A stretch of DNA of 64,000 nucleotides, taken from assembly GCF_003688915.1 (NCBI RefSeq), contig NZ_REFU01000001.1, positions 1,116,001 through 1,180,000 of the forward strand, written 5' to 3'. A program made the translations under genes and the position numbers. Source of the stretch: Rhodococcus sp. SBT000017 (GTDB lineage Bacteria; Actinomycetota; Actinomycetes; Mycobacteriales; Mycobacteriaceae). The notes under the pieces were generated by a model that worked only from the letters and a program-made list of their open reading frames with translations, was not told where the DNA came from and did not search any database. Positions 17,872-27,377 of the stretch are shown in pieces; the stretch's first letter is position 1, and every line of letters begins with the position of its first letter.

Positions 17872-18984
17872 ATGAGCGAGTCTGCAGGCGGAACTCCACC
17901 ACCGGAACGGTTGTCTGCGAGAAGGCCGCTACACGCAGTATGGAAAGTGACTCTGCGCACTCTGAGCAAAGCGTGGGAAGACTCGATCTTCAGCAAGGCC
18001 GCAACGGCTGCGTTCTGGCAGACGCTGTCGCTGCCACCGCTGTTGCTCGGCGTGCTGGGCAGTCTGGGACTCGTCGGCGGATGGTTCGGACCCAACACCG
18101 TCGAAATCATCGAGTCCAAGATCATCACCTTCAGCAACACCCTCTTCAGCGGCAGCGTCGTGGACCAGATCATCGCTCCGACGGTCAAGGACGTCCTCGC
18201 CCAGGGCAGCGGCGAGATCGTGTCCGTGGGCTTTCTGCTCTCGTTGTGGGCCGGGTCGTCTGCGATCTCGACATTCGTGGACTCCATCGTCGAAGCGCAC
18301 GGGCAGGCCGACGCGCGACATCCCGTCTGGCAGAGGTTCTTCGCGCTGCTTCTCTACGTGGGTTTCCTGGTGATCGCGGTCTTCGTGCTTCCGCTCGTCG
18401 CCCTCGGACCGGTGTACGTGCAGCAGATTCTGCCGGATTCGTGGATCACCGTGGGCAGCGAGGTCATCGATTTCTTCTACTACCCGGCCGTCGGGCTGTT
18501 GCTGATCATCGGTTTGACCACGCTGTACAAGGTGGCACTGCACACTTCGCTGCCGTGGCATCGTCTCCTCGGTGGAGCCTTGCTGGCCGGGGTGTTCTTC
18601 ATGATCGCGAGCGCGGTACTGCGCCGGTACCTGGGCTGGGTGACGAGCACCGGGTACACCTACGGCGCGCTGGCGACGCCCATCGCGTTTTTGCTGTTCA
18701 CGTTCTTCCTCGGCTTCGCCATCGTTCTCGGTGCCGAGTTCAACGCAACGATCCAGGAGTTCTCGCCCGCACGGGCGACCCGAATGGACCAGATGCGGGA
18801 GTGGATCGCGGCGCAGGCCGCTACCGACGACAAGCCGTCGGGACCGGTGACCGCTGTCGCCCGTCGGCTGGCCACGGGTCCGATCAAACTGTCCGGCGAC
18901 CGGGCCCGTTCGGATCGTCCCGAACCGACCCCGGACCGGCACCCGGGAGACGGTGGTCAGTCGCCTTTCTTCAAGCCCTCGTAG
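17872..18984 (+). CDS. YihY/virulence factor BrkB family membrane protein
   Basis: A 370-residue inner-membrane protein with about six transmembrane segments between residues 45 and 290, typical of the YihY (former RNase BN, now unassigned) family. The signature region near the middle is SLWAGSSAISTFVDSIVEAHG. The C-terminal 60 residues are hydrophilic. The ATG has a strong GGAGGA site. Its last 28 bases overlap the convergent DUF3039 gene. Confidence 0.87.
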   Translation: MSESAGGTPPPERLSARRPLHAVWKVTLRTLSKAWEDSIFSKAATAAFWQTLSLPPLLLGVLGSLGLVGGWFGPNTVEIIESKIITFSNTLFSGSVVDQIIAPTVKDVLAQGSGEIVSVGFLLSLWAGSSAISTFVDSIVEAHGQADARHPVWQRFFALLLYVGFLVIAVFVLPLVALGPVYVQQILPDSWITVGSEVIDFFYYPAVGLLLIIGLTTLYKVALHTSLPWHRLLGGALLAGVFFMIASAVLRRYLGWVTSTGYTYGALATPIAFLLFTFFLGFAIVLGAEFNATIQEFSPARATRMDQMREWIAAQAATDDKPSGPVTAVARRLATGPIKLSGDRARSDRPEPTPDRHPGDGGQSPFFKPS

Positions 18985-19193
18985 ACCTTCTTGCAGTCCG
19001 GGCACACCGGTGATCCGGGCTTCGCGGACTTGGTGACGGGAAACACCTCACCGCACAGCGCGACGACGTGCGTACCCATCACCGCGCTCTCGGCGATCTT
19101 GTTCTTCTTCACGTAGTGGAAGAACTTCGGCCGGTCGTCCTCGGTGGTTTCGTCCGGTGCGATATCGGGACGGTCCTTCGTCTGAGTGCTCAT
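18957..19193 (-). CDS. DUF3039 domain-containing small protein
   Basis: A 78-residue protein with a conserved HVVALCGEVFPV block and a CPDCKKVYEGL tail, so a possible single zinc site. The family is actinobacterial and of unknown function. The ATG at 19193 lies exactly 6 nt after TAATCT, a leaderless-type promoter; an upstream ATG (19199) is only two codons longer. Confidence 0.85.
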   Translation of the reverse strand: MSTQTKDRPDIAPDETTEDDRPKFFHYVKKNKIAESAVMGTHVVALCGEVFPVTKSAKPGSPVCPDCKKVYEGLKKGD

Positions 19194-19295
19194 GAACACA
19201 GATTAATCCGTTCAGGCCGTGCATCCACAGCAAGGGGTAACCGGTTCCACAGCTCGTCGTATGCATTCTGTGAGCAGTAGTGCCACAGTGGAGGT

Positions 19296-19664
19296 ATGAC
19301 GAGAACCCCAGGGTTCGACGGAAGCGCGTACAGCGACTCGCCGGATGGGCCCGTCCTGATCACCGAGGCGCAAAAGTCGGTCGAAGAGCAGCACAAAGCT
19401 CGCGTCCGCAAATACATCTTCATCATGTCGTTCCGCATCCCGGCGTTGGTGTTGGCTGCCATCGCGTACGGGATGTGGATGAATCCGTGGATCTCCATGG
19501 CGATAGTCGGAGCGTCCATTCCACTGCCGTGGATGGCGGTGCTGATCGCCAACGATCGGCCGCCCCGCACCAAGGACGAGATGAGCCGATACGACTACCG
19601 GACCGTGGACAGGCCGCAACTGGAATCGAGCAACCACCGGGTGATCGAACCGGGCGACGACTGA
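19296..19664 (+). CDS. DUF3099 membrane protein
   Basis: A 122-residue protein with two closely spaced transmembrane segments (IFIMSFRIPALVLAAIAYG and ISMAIVGASIPLPWMAVLIA) and a conserved juxtamembrane ANDRPPRT motif, the DUF3099 pattern. Function unknown. GGAGG sits almost directly against the ATG, closer than a normal ribosome-binding site, so this could be a very short or leaderless mRNA. It is 33 bp upstream of the methyltransferase gene on the same strand. Confidence 0.8.
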   Translation: MTRTPGFDGSAYSDSPDGPVLITEAQKSVEEQHKARVRKYIFIMSFRIPALVLAAIAYGMWMNPWISMAIVGASIPLPWMAVLIANDRPPRTKDEMSRYDYRTVDRPQLESSNHRVIEPGDD

Positions 19665-19697
19665 CGCAGCGGCCATCGCCGATGCGACACTTGCGTC

Positions 19698-21191
19698 GTG
19701 ACTGCACCGAATTCCACGTCCCCGCTCGTCGTCGCCTGCTCCGATCTACGTGAGGCCTTCGAGCGGGCGGGGTACGACGCCGACGGCGTACTGACGCTGC
19801 TCGGCTACGACGCCCACGCTGCCCTCGGTCGCAGCGAGCCGGTGCCGGTACGCAACGCGAGCCGGGACGGTGGTGCGCTGGGTGTTCTGGTGCGCCTGTT
19901 CCTGCTCGTCGACGACTGCCCCGAGTCCGACGTCGCCGACGCCATCGCACCACTGACGGTTGCCGACGCCGTCGCAGCCGGGATTCTCACCCGCTCCGGA
20001 TCGACAGTGCGGACGCTGCTCGATATTCGACCGCTCGACGCCGGAAACGGAACTCGGTGGATCGTCTCGGATCCGGACGGCAGCATGCGCGCCGCCGAGA
20101 CCGCTCCCGACCACGTGCTCGGCGTCGGGCAGGCCTCGTTGTCGCTGCTGCGCGGAACGCCCACGTCCCCGGCGACAAGCGTTCTCGACGTCGGTACCGG
20201 CTGCGGCGTCCAGGCCGTGCACGCCTGCGGCTATGCGGAGCAGGTGACCGCGACCGACATCAGTCCGCGATCGATGGACCTCGCTGCCGCGACGATGGCG
20301 CTCAACGGGCTCGACGTCGAGTTGCTGCACGGTTCGTGGTTCGAGCCCGTCGCCGGGCGTCGATTCGATCGCATCGTCGCCAACCCGCCGTTCGTCGTCG
20401 GCCGCGCCGAAGTGCAGCACTCGTACCGCGATTCCGGCCTCGACCTCGACGGAGCGAGCGCTCTGATGATCGGCGGGGCCCCGGATCACCTGACGCTCGG
20501 CGGTACCGCGGCCATCCTGGCGTCATGGGTGCACGTCCGCGGTGAGGACTGGCGTGCGCGGGTGGCGTCGTGGCTGCCCGCGCACGGAATCGACGCCTGG
20601 GTCGTCGAGCGTGACGTCGCCGATCCCGCGCTCTACGTGGGCACCTGGATGCGTGACGGCGGACTCGATCCCCGCGATCCCGACGCGGCCGCGGTGGCAC
20701 AGTCCTGGCTCGACCACTTCGCCGCCGCCGATGTCGAGGGAATCGGCTTCGGGTTCGTCTATCTCCGCCGAACGGATGCGCCGACCGAGCTGCTTGCCGA
20801 GGAGCTCACGCACGGCTTCTCCGACCCGCTGGGCAACGAATCGATCGAGTACTTCGCGCGGCTGGACTGGCTGCGGGAGCACGACATCCTCGACTCGGTA
20901 CTCACTCTCGACCCGAACACCGCACTCGAACGCATCTACCTTCCCGGCGAGGAGGGCTGGGCTCCGGTGGCGGTGCGGGTCCATCGCGGGAACGGCCCGC
21001 AGTGGCAACACGACGTCGACGAACTCGGTGCGGCTCTGCTCGCCGGGCTTCGACCCGATGGCCTACCGGTCGGCGAACTGGTGGAGTTGCTCGCTGCTGC
21101 GCACGACGAGGACGCCGAGGAACTGGCAGTGCATGCGGTGACGATGATGCAGGGGCTCGTCCGGCACGGCTTGGTTCTGCCGGCTCGATGA
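19698..21191 (+). CDS. class I SAM-dependent methyltransferase (HemK/PrmC-like core with extra domains)
   Basis: A 497-residue protein. Residues 1-140 form a helical N-terminal domain. The Rossmann methyltransferase core has motif [16 protein letters not shown] and the N6/N5 amino-methyltransferase motif NPPFVVG. A C-terminal domain of about 180 residues follows (from about 315). The NPPF motif implies methylation of an amide or exocyclic nitrogen, in protein or RNA; the target is unknown. The family is widespread in actinobacteria as a longer relative of PrmC. Start is GTG 19698. It is possibly co-transcribed with the DUF3099 gene. Confidence 0.82.
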   Translation: MTAPNSTSPLVVACSDLREAFERAGYDADGVLTLLGYDAHAALGRSEPVPVRNASRDGGALGVLVRLFLLVDDCPESDVADAIAPLTVADAVAAGILTRSGSTVRTLLDIRPLDAGNGTRWIVSDPDGSMRAAETAPDHVLGVGQASLSLLRGTPTSPATSVLDVGTGCGVQAVHACGYAEQVTATDISPRSMDLAAATMALNGLDVELLHGSWFEPVAGRRFDRIVANPPFVVGRAEVQHSYRDSGLDLDGASALMIGGAPDHLTLGGTAAILASWVHVRGEDWRARVASWLPAHGIDAWVVERDVADPALYVGTWMRDGGLDPRDPDAAAVAQSWLDHFAAADVEGIGFGFVYLRRTDAPTELLAEELTHGFSDPLGNESIEYFARLDWLREHDILDSVLTLDPNTALERIYLPGEEGWAPVAVRVHRGNGPQWQHDVDELGAALLAGLRPDGLPVGELVELLAAAHDEDAEELAVHAVTMMQGLVRHGLVLPAR

Positions 21192-21305
21192 GTCCCCGAC
21201 ACCGCCCCGGGAGAGCGACCGTTCCCGGCGACTTCACTTCTCAGCAACTTCTCAGGACGAACATGACGTAATCCCTGGTCACACGGGTATCTACAGGATC
21301 GGCGT

Positions 21306-21336
21306 GGGAACTTATCGGAGTCTCCCGAGCGTTGAA
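21306..21336 (+). promoter_or_regulatory. ECF-sigma (SigE/SigH-type) promoter of sigB
   Basis: GGGAAC at 21306-21311 and GTTGAA at 21331-21336 are separated by 19 nt. This matches the GGAAC/GTT consensus used by SigE and SigH in mycobacteria and SigR in Streptomyces. The predicted start is near 21343, giving a 5' UTR below 30 nt that contains GGAGG. Confidence 0.75.
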
Positions 21337-21369
21337 CCCTGTGAGACACCACCGACCAGGAGGCAAGTC

Positions 21370-22341
21370 ATGACCAGCCCCAGCACCACGATTCGTCCGC
21401 GGCCCACCGATGCCGATCTGGACGCCCAGAGCCCAGCAGCCGATCTCGTTCGCGTGTACCTCAACGGCATCGGCCGCACCGCGTTGCTGACGGCTGCCGA
21501 AGAAGTCGATCTGGCCAAGCGGATCGAGGCTGGTCTCTACGCGAAGCAGGTTCTCGAGAACACGAAGCGACTGAGCGCGGTCAAGAAGCGCAACCTCGCC
21601 ATCATCGTTCGTGACGGCAGTGCTGCACGCAGCCACCTGCTCGAAGCGAACCTTCGCCTGGTCGTGTCTCTCGCCAAGCGCTACACCGGCCGCGGTATGC
21701 CCCTGCTCGACCTGATCCAGGAGGGCAACCTCGGGCTCATCCGCGCGATGGAGAAGTTCGACTACGCCAAGGGCTTCAAGTTCTCGACGTACGCGACGTG
21801 GTGGATTCGTCAGGCCATCACCCGCGGTATGGCAGATCAGAGCCGCACGATCCGGCTGCCCGTCCACCTGGTCGAACAGGTCAACAAGCTGGCCAGGATC
21901 AAGCGTGAGCTGCATCAGCAGCTCGGCCGCGAGGCAACGGACGAAGAGCTGTCGAGCGAATCGGGTATCGCGGTGGAGAAGATCGCGGATCTGCTCGACC
22001 ACAGCCGCGACCCGGTCAGCCTGGACATGCCGGTCGGCAGCGACGAGGAAGCACCTCTCGGCGACTTCATCGAGGATTCCGAGGCGACGTCCGCCGAGAA
22101 CGCCGTCATCGCCGGACTGCTGCACAGCGACGTCCGTGTCGTTCTCGGCACTCTCGACGAACGGGAGCAGCAGGTCATTCGTCTCCGCTACGGCCTGGAC
22201 GACGGACAGCCCCGCACCCTCGATCAGATCGGCAAGCTCTTCGGTCTCTCCCGTGAGCGTGTCCGTCAGATCGAGCGCGAGGTGATGGTCAAGCTTCGGC
22301 AGGGCGACCGCGCCGAGAAGCTGCGGTCGTACGCCAGCTGA
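21370..22341 (+). CDS. sigB: principal-like stress sigma factor SigB
   Basis: A 323-residue group 2 sigma-70 factor lacking the long N-terminus of SigA. Region 1.2 is [16 protein letters not shown], region 2 contains [19 protein letters not shown] and [12 protein letters not shown], and region 4 ends with [19 protein letters not shown]. It directs general-stress and stationary-phase transcription in related genera. ATG 21370 has GGAGG seven nt upstream. Its promoter looks like an ECF-sigma target, placing SigB below SigE/SigH in a cascade. A long stem-loop terminator follows. Confidence 0.96.
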   Translation: MTSPSTTIRPRPTDADLDAQSPAADLVRVYLNGIGRTALLTAAEEVDLAKRIEAGLYAKQVLENTKRLSAVKKRNLAIIVRDGSAARSHLLEANLRLVVSLAKRYTGRGMPLLDLIQEGNLGLIRAMEKFDYAKGFKFSTYATWWIRQAITRGMADQSRTIRLPVHLVEQVNKLARIKRELHQQLGREATDEELSSESGIAVEKIADLLDHSRDPVSLDMPVGSDEEAPLGDFIEDSEATSAENAVIAGLLHSDVRVVLGTLDEREQQVIRLRYGLDDGQPRTLDQIGKLFGLSRERVRQIEREVMVKLRQGDRAEKLRSYAS

Positions 22342-22396
22342 GCACAGCCCCGACCGGGTGGAGCGACGGTGACCATCCCCGTTCGCGCCGCCTCAC

Positions 22397-22454
22397 GCGG
22401 TAGCCGAGCCGACGTTCTCTCCCCCTCGGAACGTCGACTCGGCTGCCGCTTTTT
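22397..22454 (+). terminator. sigB rho-independent terminator
   Basis: A 21-bp stem (arms 22397-22417 and 22429-22449) with one mismatch and one wobble, 11-nt pyrimidine-rich loop, and a TTTTT tail. It also abuts the stop of the convergent acetyltransferase/synthetase gene. Confidence 0.9.
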
Positions 22455-22468
22455 CGTGGCCCGTCCGT

Positions 22469-25198
22469 TCAGCGCAGGCGGCGCGGCCCCAGATCGGCTT
22501 TGGTGGGCTCGGGCCCGATGCGCACCCGGGCGTCGGTGATCTGTGCGCCGTCGGCGGACGCCAGAACCGGCTCACACGAGATCTCGCGAATGTCGGCGAT
22601 GTCTTCTGCCAGCGCAGAAATTCGCTGAACGAGGTCGATCAGGGCTTTCTTGTTGACGGGCACCGCATTGCGATATCCGGACAGCAGCGGAGCCGCCTTC
22701 GGTGCGTCGATCAGTTGCGCGGCCTCGTCCTCGGTCAGTGGCAGCACTCGATACGCACGATCGCCCAACAGATCCGAGATCACCCCGGCCAGACCGAACG
22801 AGATGAGTGATCCGAAAGACGGGTCGTCCTGAACGCGTACGACGCAGCCGATTCCCTTGACCGCCATGCGCTGGACGTGCAACAGCGGCTCGCCCGAGGC
22901 AGCCGCCAAATTCCGATACGCCACCCGCACCGCGGAGGCGTCGGCCATGTCCAGGCGCACTCCACCGAGATCCGGCCGGTGCCGCCGCCGCTCCCCGGTG
23001 GCCTTGACCGCCACCGGGTATCCCAGTTCGTCTGCTGCCGCGACAGCCTCGTCCTCGTCGGTCACGGTCCGAAAGGCCACGACGTCGAGGCCGTAGCAGC
23101 TCAGCAGTTCTGCGGTCTCGAAATCCGAGAGCCAGCGTCCGTGACTGCCCGCCGACCGCCATCCCTCGACCAGCTGCTTGGCACGTTCGGAGTCGATGCT
23201 CTTGGGCCGGACGAGATTCGACACCGGCCGCGAACGCCACGACGAGTACCGCCACGCAGCAGCCAGCGCCGCAACGGCCCGCTCCGGACTCGAGTACGAC
23301 GGCACCGATCCACGCACGGGGTGTCCACCCGGTCCGCGGACCGCGAGGACGTCCGGAATGCCCTCGGTGGCGAGGAACGTCGAGAGTACGGGCTTGTCGG
23401 ATCCACGGACGGCGTTGCCGAGCGCGGCCGCGAACGGTTCGACCTCCACCGCTACCGGTGGAACGAACACGACGATGACCGCGTCGATGTCGGATGCGGC
23501 CAATGCCGACGACACGGCCGCGGCGAACTCCTCGGGGCCCGCCTGCGGACCGACATCGGTCGGATTGCTCGCGTGCAGGCCCTTGGCTCGCGCAGCGTCC
23601 ACTGCCAGCACACCCAGAGCCGTCGAATTTCCCACCACGGCAACCCGCGGGCCGACCGGAAGAGGCTGATTTCCGAACAGGACGGCGCAGTCGAACAGTT
23701 CGGAGATGGTGTCGACCTGGATGACTCCGGCCTGCGCGAACAGTGCGCGCACGATCGAGTCGTCGATGTCGGCACCGATCGCGTGTGCGGGCGGCACGGC
23801 CCCGCGACCGCTCTTGACCGCGATGATGGGCTTGGTGCGCGCGACCCGTCGGGCGATCCTGGTGAACTTCCTGGGATTACCGAAGCTCTCGAGGTACAGC
23901 AGGATCACCTCGGTGGCCGGGTCCGAATCCCAGTACTGCAGTAGGTCGTTTCCGGACACATCGGCGCGGTTTCCGGCCGAGACGAACGTCGACAGTCCCA
24001 GCCTGCGGTTGGCGGCCTCGTCCAGAATCGCGATACCGAGAGCACCGGACTGACAGAAGAACCCCACGTTGCCCGGAGTGGGCAGATGCGGAGCCAGCGT
24101 GGCGTTCAGGCCGAACTCGGGATCGGTGTTCGCCACACCGAGCGCGTTGGGCCCGATCAACCGCATTCCGTGCGCCCTCGCGGCGAGCACCAGCCTGCGC
24201 TCGCTCTCCTGGCCCGCGGGTCCGGTCTCGCCGAATCCACCCGAGACCACCAGCAACGCTTTGACGCCCTTGTCGAGGCAGTCGTCGAGCACGGCGTCGA
24301 TCGCATCGGCCGGTACCGCTGCTATCGCCAGATCGACCGGATCGGGGATGTCGTGCACCGTGGCGTAGGCGCGGACCCCGCGGACCGAACGATGGTCGGC
24401 GTTGACGGGATAGACGGGGCCGGTGAAGTTGCCCGCCAGGAGATTCGCGAGAACGGCGTTGCCCACTTTCGAGCTGTCGGTCGATGCTCCGATCACGGCC
24501 ACCGATCGTGGGCTGAGCACGTTGCGCACACTGCGGGCCTCGGCGGCACGCTCACGCGAATTGCGCACCGAGAGCAGAGCTTCGCTCGGGTCGATGGCGA
24601 ACTCCAGTCGCAGCACTCCCCCCTCGAAGGACCTGCTGACCTGATAACCCGCTTCACGGAAGACGGTGACCATGTTCCGGTTCTCGGCGAGCACCTCGGC
24701 GACGAACATGTTCACCCCGTTCTCGGCGGCCGCTCCCGCGAGGTGTTCGAGCAGGATCGGACCCAGCCCGCGGCCCTGATGCGCGTCGGCGACGACGAAG
24801 GCCACCTCGGCGGAATTACCGTCGCCCTCGGGCAGTCGTTCGTATCGGCCGACCGCGATGATGTCGTCACCGAGCACTGCGACGAACGCCACCCGGTCGT
24901 GGTGATCGACCGTGGTGAAGTTGAGGACGTCGCGCTGGGGCATCGTGGGGTAGGGACCGAAATATCGCAGGTATCTCGTCCGCTCGGACAGCCGGCCGTG
25001 GAAGGCGACGATGCGCTCGGAGTCCGACGGGACGATGGGACGCAGGTGCACCACACCACCGTCGGAGGTCAGGACGTCGGCAACCCAGTGTCGCGGAAAA
25101 GTTGTCTCCGCTCGCTCTCGGGCCAGGTCCTTGTCGCTCGGGTCCGACGCCGCAACGGCCGGCTCCTCGGCCGAGGGGCTGTCGGTCTGATCAGTCAC
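22469..25198 (-). CDS. GNAT acetyltransferase / ADP-forming acyl-CoA synthetase fusion (Pat-like)
   Basis: A 909-residue multidomain protein. Residues about 45-195 are a GNAT domain (AEVAFVVADAHQGRGLGPILLEHL is the acetyl-CoA motif region). From about 230 comes a succinyl-CoA-synthetase-like CoA-binding domain (SVAVIGASTDSSKVGNAV), then ligase domains, and from about 700 an ATP-grasp domain (AVKATGERRRHRPDLGGVRLD). Homologues acetylate lysines of acetyl-CoA synthetase and other enzymes; in enteric Pat the GNAT domain is C-terminal, here it is N-terminal. The synthetase part may be a sensor rather than an enzyme. GTG 25198 overlaps the acuC-like stop by 8 bp, so translation of acetylase and deacetylase is coupled. 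Confidence 0.88.
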   Translation of the reverse strand: MTDQTDSPSAEEPAVAASDPSDKDLARERAETTFPRHWVADVLTSDGGVVHLRPIVPSDSERIVAFHGRLSERTRYLRYFGPYPTMPQRDVLNFTTVDHHDRVAFVAVLGDDIIAVGRYERLPEGDGNSAEVAFVVADAHQGRGLGPILLEHLAGAAAENGVNMFVAEVLAENRNMVTVFREAGYQVSRSFEGGVLRLEFAIDPSEALLSVRNSRERAAEARSVRNVLSPRSVAVIGASTDSSKVGNAVLANLLAGNFTGPVYPVNADHRSVRGVRAYATVHDIPDPVDLAIAAVPADAIDAVLDDCLDKGVKALLVVSGGFGETGPAGQESERRLVLAARAHGMRLIGPNALGVANTDPEFGLNATLAPHLPTPGNVGFFCQSGALGIAILDEAANRRLGLSTFVSAGNRADVSGNDLLQYWDSDPATEVILLYLESFGNPRKFTRIARRVARTKPIIAVKSGRGAVPPAHAIGADIDDSIVRALFAQAGVIQVDTISELFDCAVLFGNQPLPVGPRVAVVGNSTALGVLAVDAARAKGLHASNPTDVGPQAGPEEFAAAVSSALAASDIDAVIVVFVPPVAVEVEPFAAALGNAVRGSDKPVLSTFLATEGIPDVLAVRGPGGHPVRGSVPSYSSPERAVAALAAAWRYSSWRSRPVSNLVRPKSIDSERAKQLVEGWRSAGSHGRWLSDFETAELLSCYGLDVVAFRTVTDEDEAVAAADELGYPVAVKATGERRRHRPDLGGVRLDMADASAVRVAYRNLAAASGEPLLHVQRMAVKGIGCVVRVQDDPSFGSLISFGLAGVISDLLGDRAYRVLPLTEDEAAQLIDAPKAAPLLSGYRNAVPVNKKALIDLVQRISALAEDIADIREISCEPVLASADGAQITDARVRIGPEPTKADLGPRRLR

Positions 25199-26459
25199 GC
25201 GGGTCCTCCGGATCGAGTCCGAGCAGTGGAAACACTGCTCGACGGGTGGCGATGATCGCCGAGTCGACGCGTTCGAGCGCCCTGTCGGTGCCGTCGGTAC
25301 CGGCGAGAGATCCACCGGGTCCGTCCCAGGCGGGGTAGTCGACGTCTCCCCCGTCACCCATGGTCTGCGGCAGGTCGACACTCGGTGCCATGGTCCGTAC
25401 CCGCTCGCGCCACGTGTCCGGCAGCGCCGACATCGGGTCGATGTCGCGGCCGAGCGCGGCAGCGATGAGGTGCGTCCAGGACCGTGGAACGACTCGCACC
25501 AGGCCGTACCCGCCACCGCCGACGGCCAACCACCGACCTTCGGAATGCTTGTCCGCCAGATCACGCATGGCCAGGAATGCCGCGTTCTGGCCGTCGACGG
25601 TCAGGGCGAGATCTGCGAGGGGATCTTCGCGGTGGCTGTCGACACCGCATTGACTGACGATGATCTGGGGATTGAACGCGCCGATCGCGCCCGGCACGAT
25701 CGCGTGGAACGCTCGCAGCCACAACCGGTCCGCGGTGCCGGGCAGCAACGGAACGTTGATCGAGGTTCCCTCACCACGTTCGGTTCCCACCTCGGTCGAC
25801 CATCCGGTGTTCGGCCACAGCGTCGCCGGATGTTGGTGCAGCGAGACGGTGAGCACTCTCGGGTCACCGAGAAATGCCGCTTGAACGCCGTCCCCGTGGT
25901 GAGCGTCGACGTCGATGTAGGCGATTCGGTCGAACCCGTTGTCCAGCAACCACGAAATGGCGATAGCGGCGTCGTTGTAGACGCAGAAGCCCGAGGCCCA
26001 GTCGGCCATCGCGTGGTGCATGCCGCCACCGATGCTCACCGCGCGTCGAGCACGACCCGACGCGATTTCGCGGGCGGCGGCCAGCGAGCCGCCGGCGAGC
26101 ATGGCGCTCGCCTCGTGCATCTGCGGAAACACCGGGTTGTCGTCGGAACCGAGTCCGTGGACGACGTCGTCGGGATCGCGCAGGGCCGGGCCCTGCGACG
26201 GTGCCTGTTTGACGGCCTCGATGTACGCGCTGGTGTGAAACCGGAGCAGTTCGGAATCCGGTGCAGCGGACGGCTCGACCAATTCGACGCCCTCTAGCAG
26301 GCCGATGTCGGTGGCGAGCGCCATCGTCAGATCGAGTCGAGTCGGGTTCATCGGGTGGTCGTCGCTCCACCGGTAGCCGAGGTAGTCCGTACTCCACACG
26401 ACGATGTCCTCGGGGCGGTTCGGGATGGACGCGGCGGCGCGTGTCGCCTGATCAGACAT
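25191..26459 (-). CDS. acuC: AcuC-like class I histone-deacetylase-family protein deacetylase
   Basis: A 422-residue zinc-dependent deacetylase of the arginase/HDAC fold. Catalytic features are GGGMHHAMAD (tandem His148/His149), DVDAHHGDGVQ (zinc ligands Asp185 and His187), a later QCGVDSH aspartate and the GGGGYGL tyrosine. AcuC proteins deacetylate and reactivate AMP-forming acetyl-CoA synthetase. It is the first gene of an operon with the GNAT/ACS fusion, which makes a write/erase acetylation pair likely. Start ATG 26459 is preceded 7 nt upstream by TAGTTT and has no Shine-Dalgarno, so a leaderless mRNA is predicted. It is divergent from ideR. Confidence 0.88.
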   Translation of the reverse strand: MSDQATRAAASIPNRPEDIVVWSTDYLGYRWSDDHPMNPTRLDLTMALATDIGLLEGVELVEPSAAPDSELLRFHTSAYIEAVKQAPSQGPALRDPDDVVHGLGSDDNPVFPQMHEASAMLAGGSLAAAREIASGRARRAVSIGGGMHHAMADWASGFCVYNDAAIAISWLLDNGFDRIAYIDVDAHHGDGVQAAFLGDPRVLTVSLHQHPATLWPNTGWSTEVGTERGEGTSINVPLLPGTADRLWLRAFHAIVPGAIGAFNPQIIVSQCGVDSHREDPLADLALTVDGQNAAFLAMRDLADKHSEGRWLAVGGGGYGLVRVVPRSWTHLIAAALGRDIDPMSALPDTWRERVRTMAPSVDLPQTMGDGGDVDYPAWDGPGGSLAGTDGTDRALERVDSAIIATRRAVFPLLGLDPEDPRD

Positions 26460-26644
26460 AGGGACAAAACTACGTTGTCGGGCGGGATGGTGTTGCCGGG
26501 TTCCGGTGTTGTCCCGAGAGCCCCCTTGTGAGAAGCCATGGGAAACGACGTCCACAGTTGTGGTGCGCCGCGCCCGCTACGACTGGGTGCAGCGCCTATT
26601 TCTGGGCGCTGACGGTAGGATCGAGCCCGACGAAGGGGTTGAGT

Positions 26645-27331
26645 GTGAAGGATCTGGTCGACACCACGGAGATGTACCTCCGGACGATCTACGATTTGGA
26701 AGAAGAGGGCGTGATTCCGCTCCGCGCGCGAATCGCCGAACGGCTCGAACAAAGTGGTCCCACCGTCAGCCAAACCGTTGCTCGGATGGAGCGCGACGGG
26801 CTGTTGTCCGTCGCAGGCGATCGGCACCTCGAGCTGACCGAGAAGGGCCGCAGTCTGGCGGTTGCGGTCATGCGCAAGCACCGTTTGGCGGAGCGTCTGC
26901 TCGTGGACATCATCGGTCTGCGATGGGAAGACGTTCACGCCGAGGCGTGCCGTTGGGAGCACGTGATGAGCGAGGAGGTCGAGCGTCGTTTGGTCACCGT
27001 ACTGAACAACCCGACGACCTCGCCGTACGGCAACCCGATCCCAGGGTTGGCCGAACTCGGTCTCGGCCAGTCGACTCTGGCACCGGAGGCTCTCATCCGC
27101 CTCACCGATGTTCCGGTCGGCCAGCCGACAGCAGTCGTGGTGCGTCGTCTCGCCGAGCACGTTCAGTCCGACCCCGAGGTGATCGCTCAGCTCCGCGAAG
27201 CGGGCGTGGTCCCCGATGCTCGCGTTACAGTCGAGGCCAAGCCCGGATCGATCACGATCACGGTGCCAGGACACAGTGGTGTCGACATATCCGAGGAAAT
27301 GGCGCACGCCGTCCAGGTGAAGAAGGTCTGA
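26645..27331 (+). CDS. ideR: iron-dependent transcriptional regulator IdeR (DtxR family)
   Basis: A 228-residue metalloregulator that, with Fe(II), represses siderophore and iron-uptake genes. The N-terminal winged helix covers residues 1-72 ([20 protein letters not shown] is the DNA-reading part). All metal ligands are in place: Met10, Cys102, Glu105, His106 (site 2) and His79, Glu83, His98 (site 1). The C-terminal SH3-like domain starts near residue 148. GTG 26645 with AAGGGG six nt upstream is the start. A TAGGAT -10 candidate is near 26616. No IdeR box was found in its own promoter. Confidence 0.95.
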   Translation: MKDLVDTTEMYLRTIYDLEEEGVIPLRARIAERLEQSGPTVSQTVARMERDGLLSVAGDRHLELTEKGRSLAVAVMRKHRLAERLLVDIIGLRWEDVHAEACRWEHVMSEEVERRLVTVLNNPTTSPYGNPIPGLAELGLGQSTLAPEALIRLTDVPVGQPTAVVVRRLAEHVQSDPEVIAQLREAGVVPDARVTVEAKPGSITITVPGHSGVDISEEMAHAVQVKKV

Positions 27332-27366
27332 CCTCACACCGACGACGGCGTTCGACGTGTGTGAGG
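27332..27366 (+). other. stem-loop overlapping the galE ribosome-binding site
   Basis: Arms CCTCACAC (27332-27339) and GTGTGAGG (27359-27366) pair perfectly around a 19-nt loop between ideR and galE. The 3' arm includes part of the GAGGGAGA Shine-Dalgarno of galE, so the fold could mask it. Confidence 0.5.
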
Positions 27367-27377
27367 GAGAACGAACA

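Noticed and set aside
26460..26644. IdeR box in the ideR/acuC intergenic region
   Set aside because: No sequence close to the TTAGGTTAGGCTAACCTAA consensus could be found.
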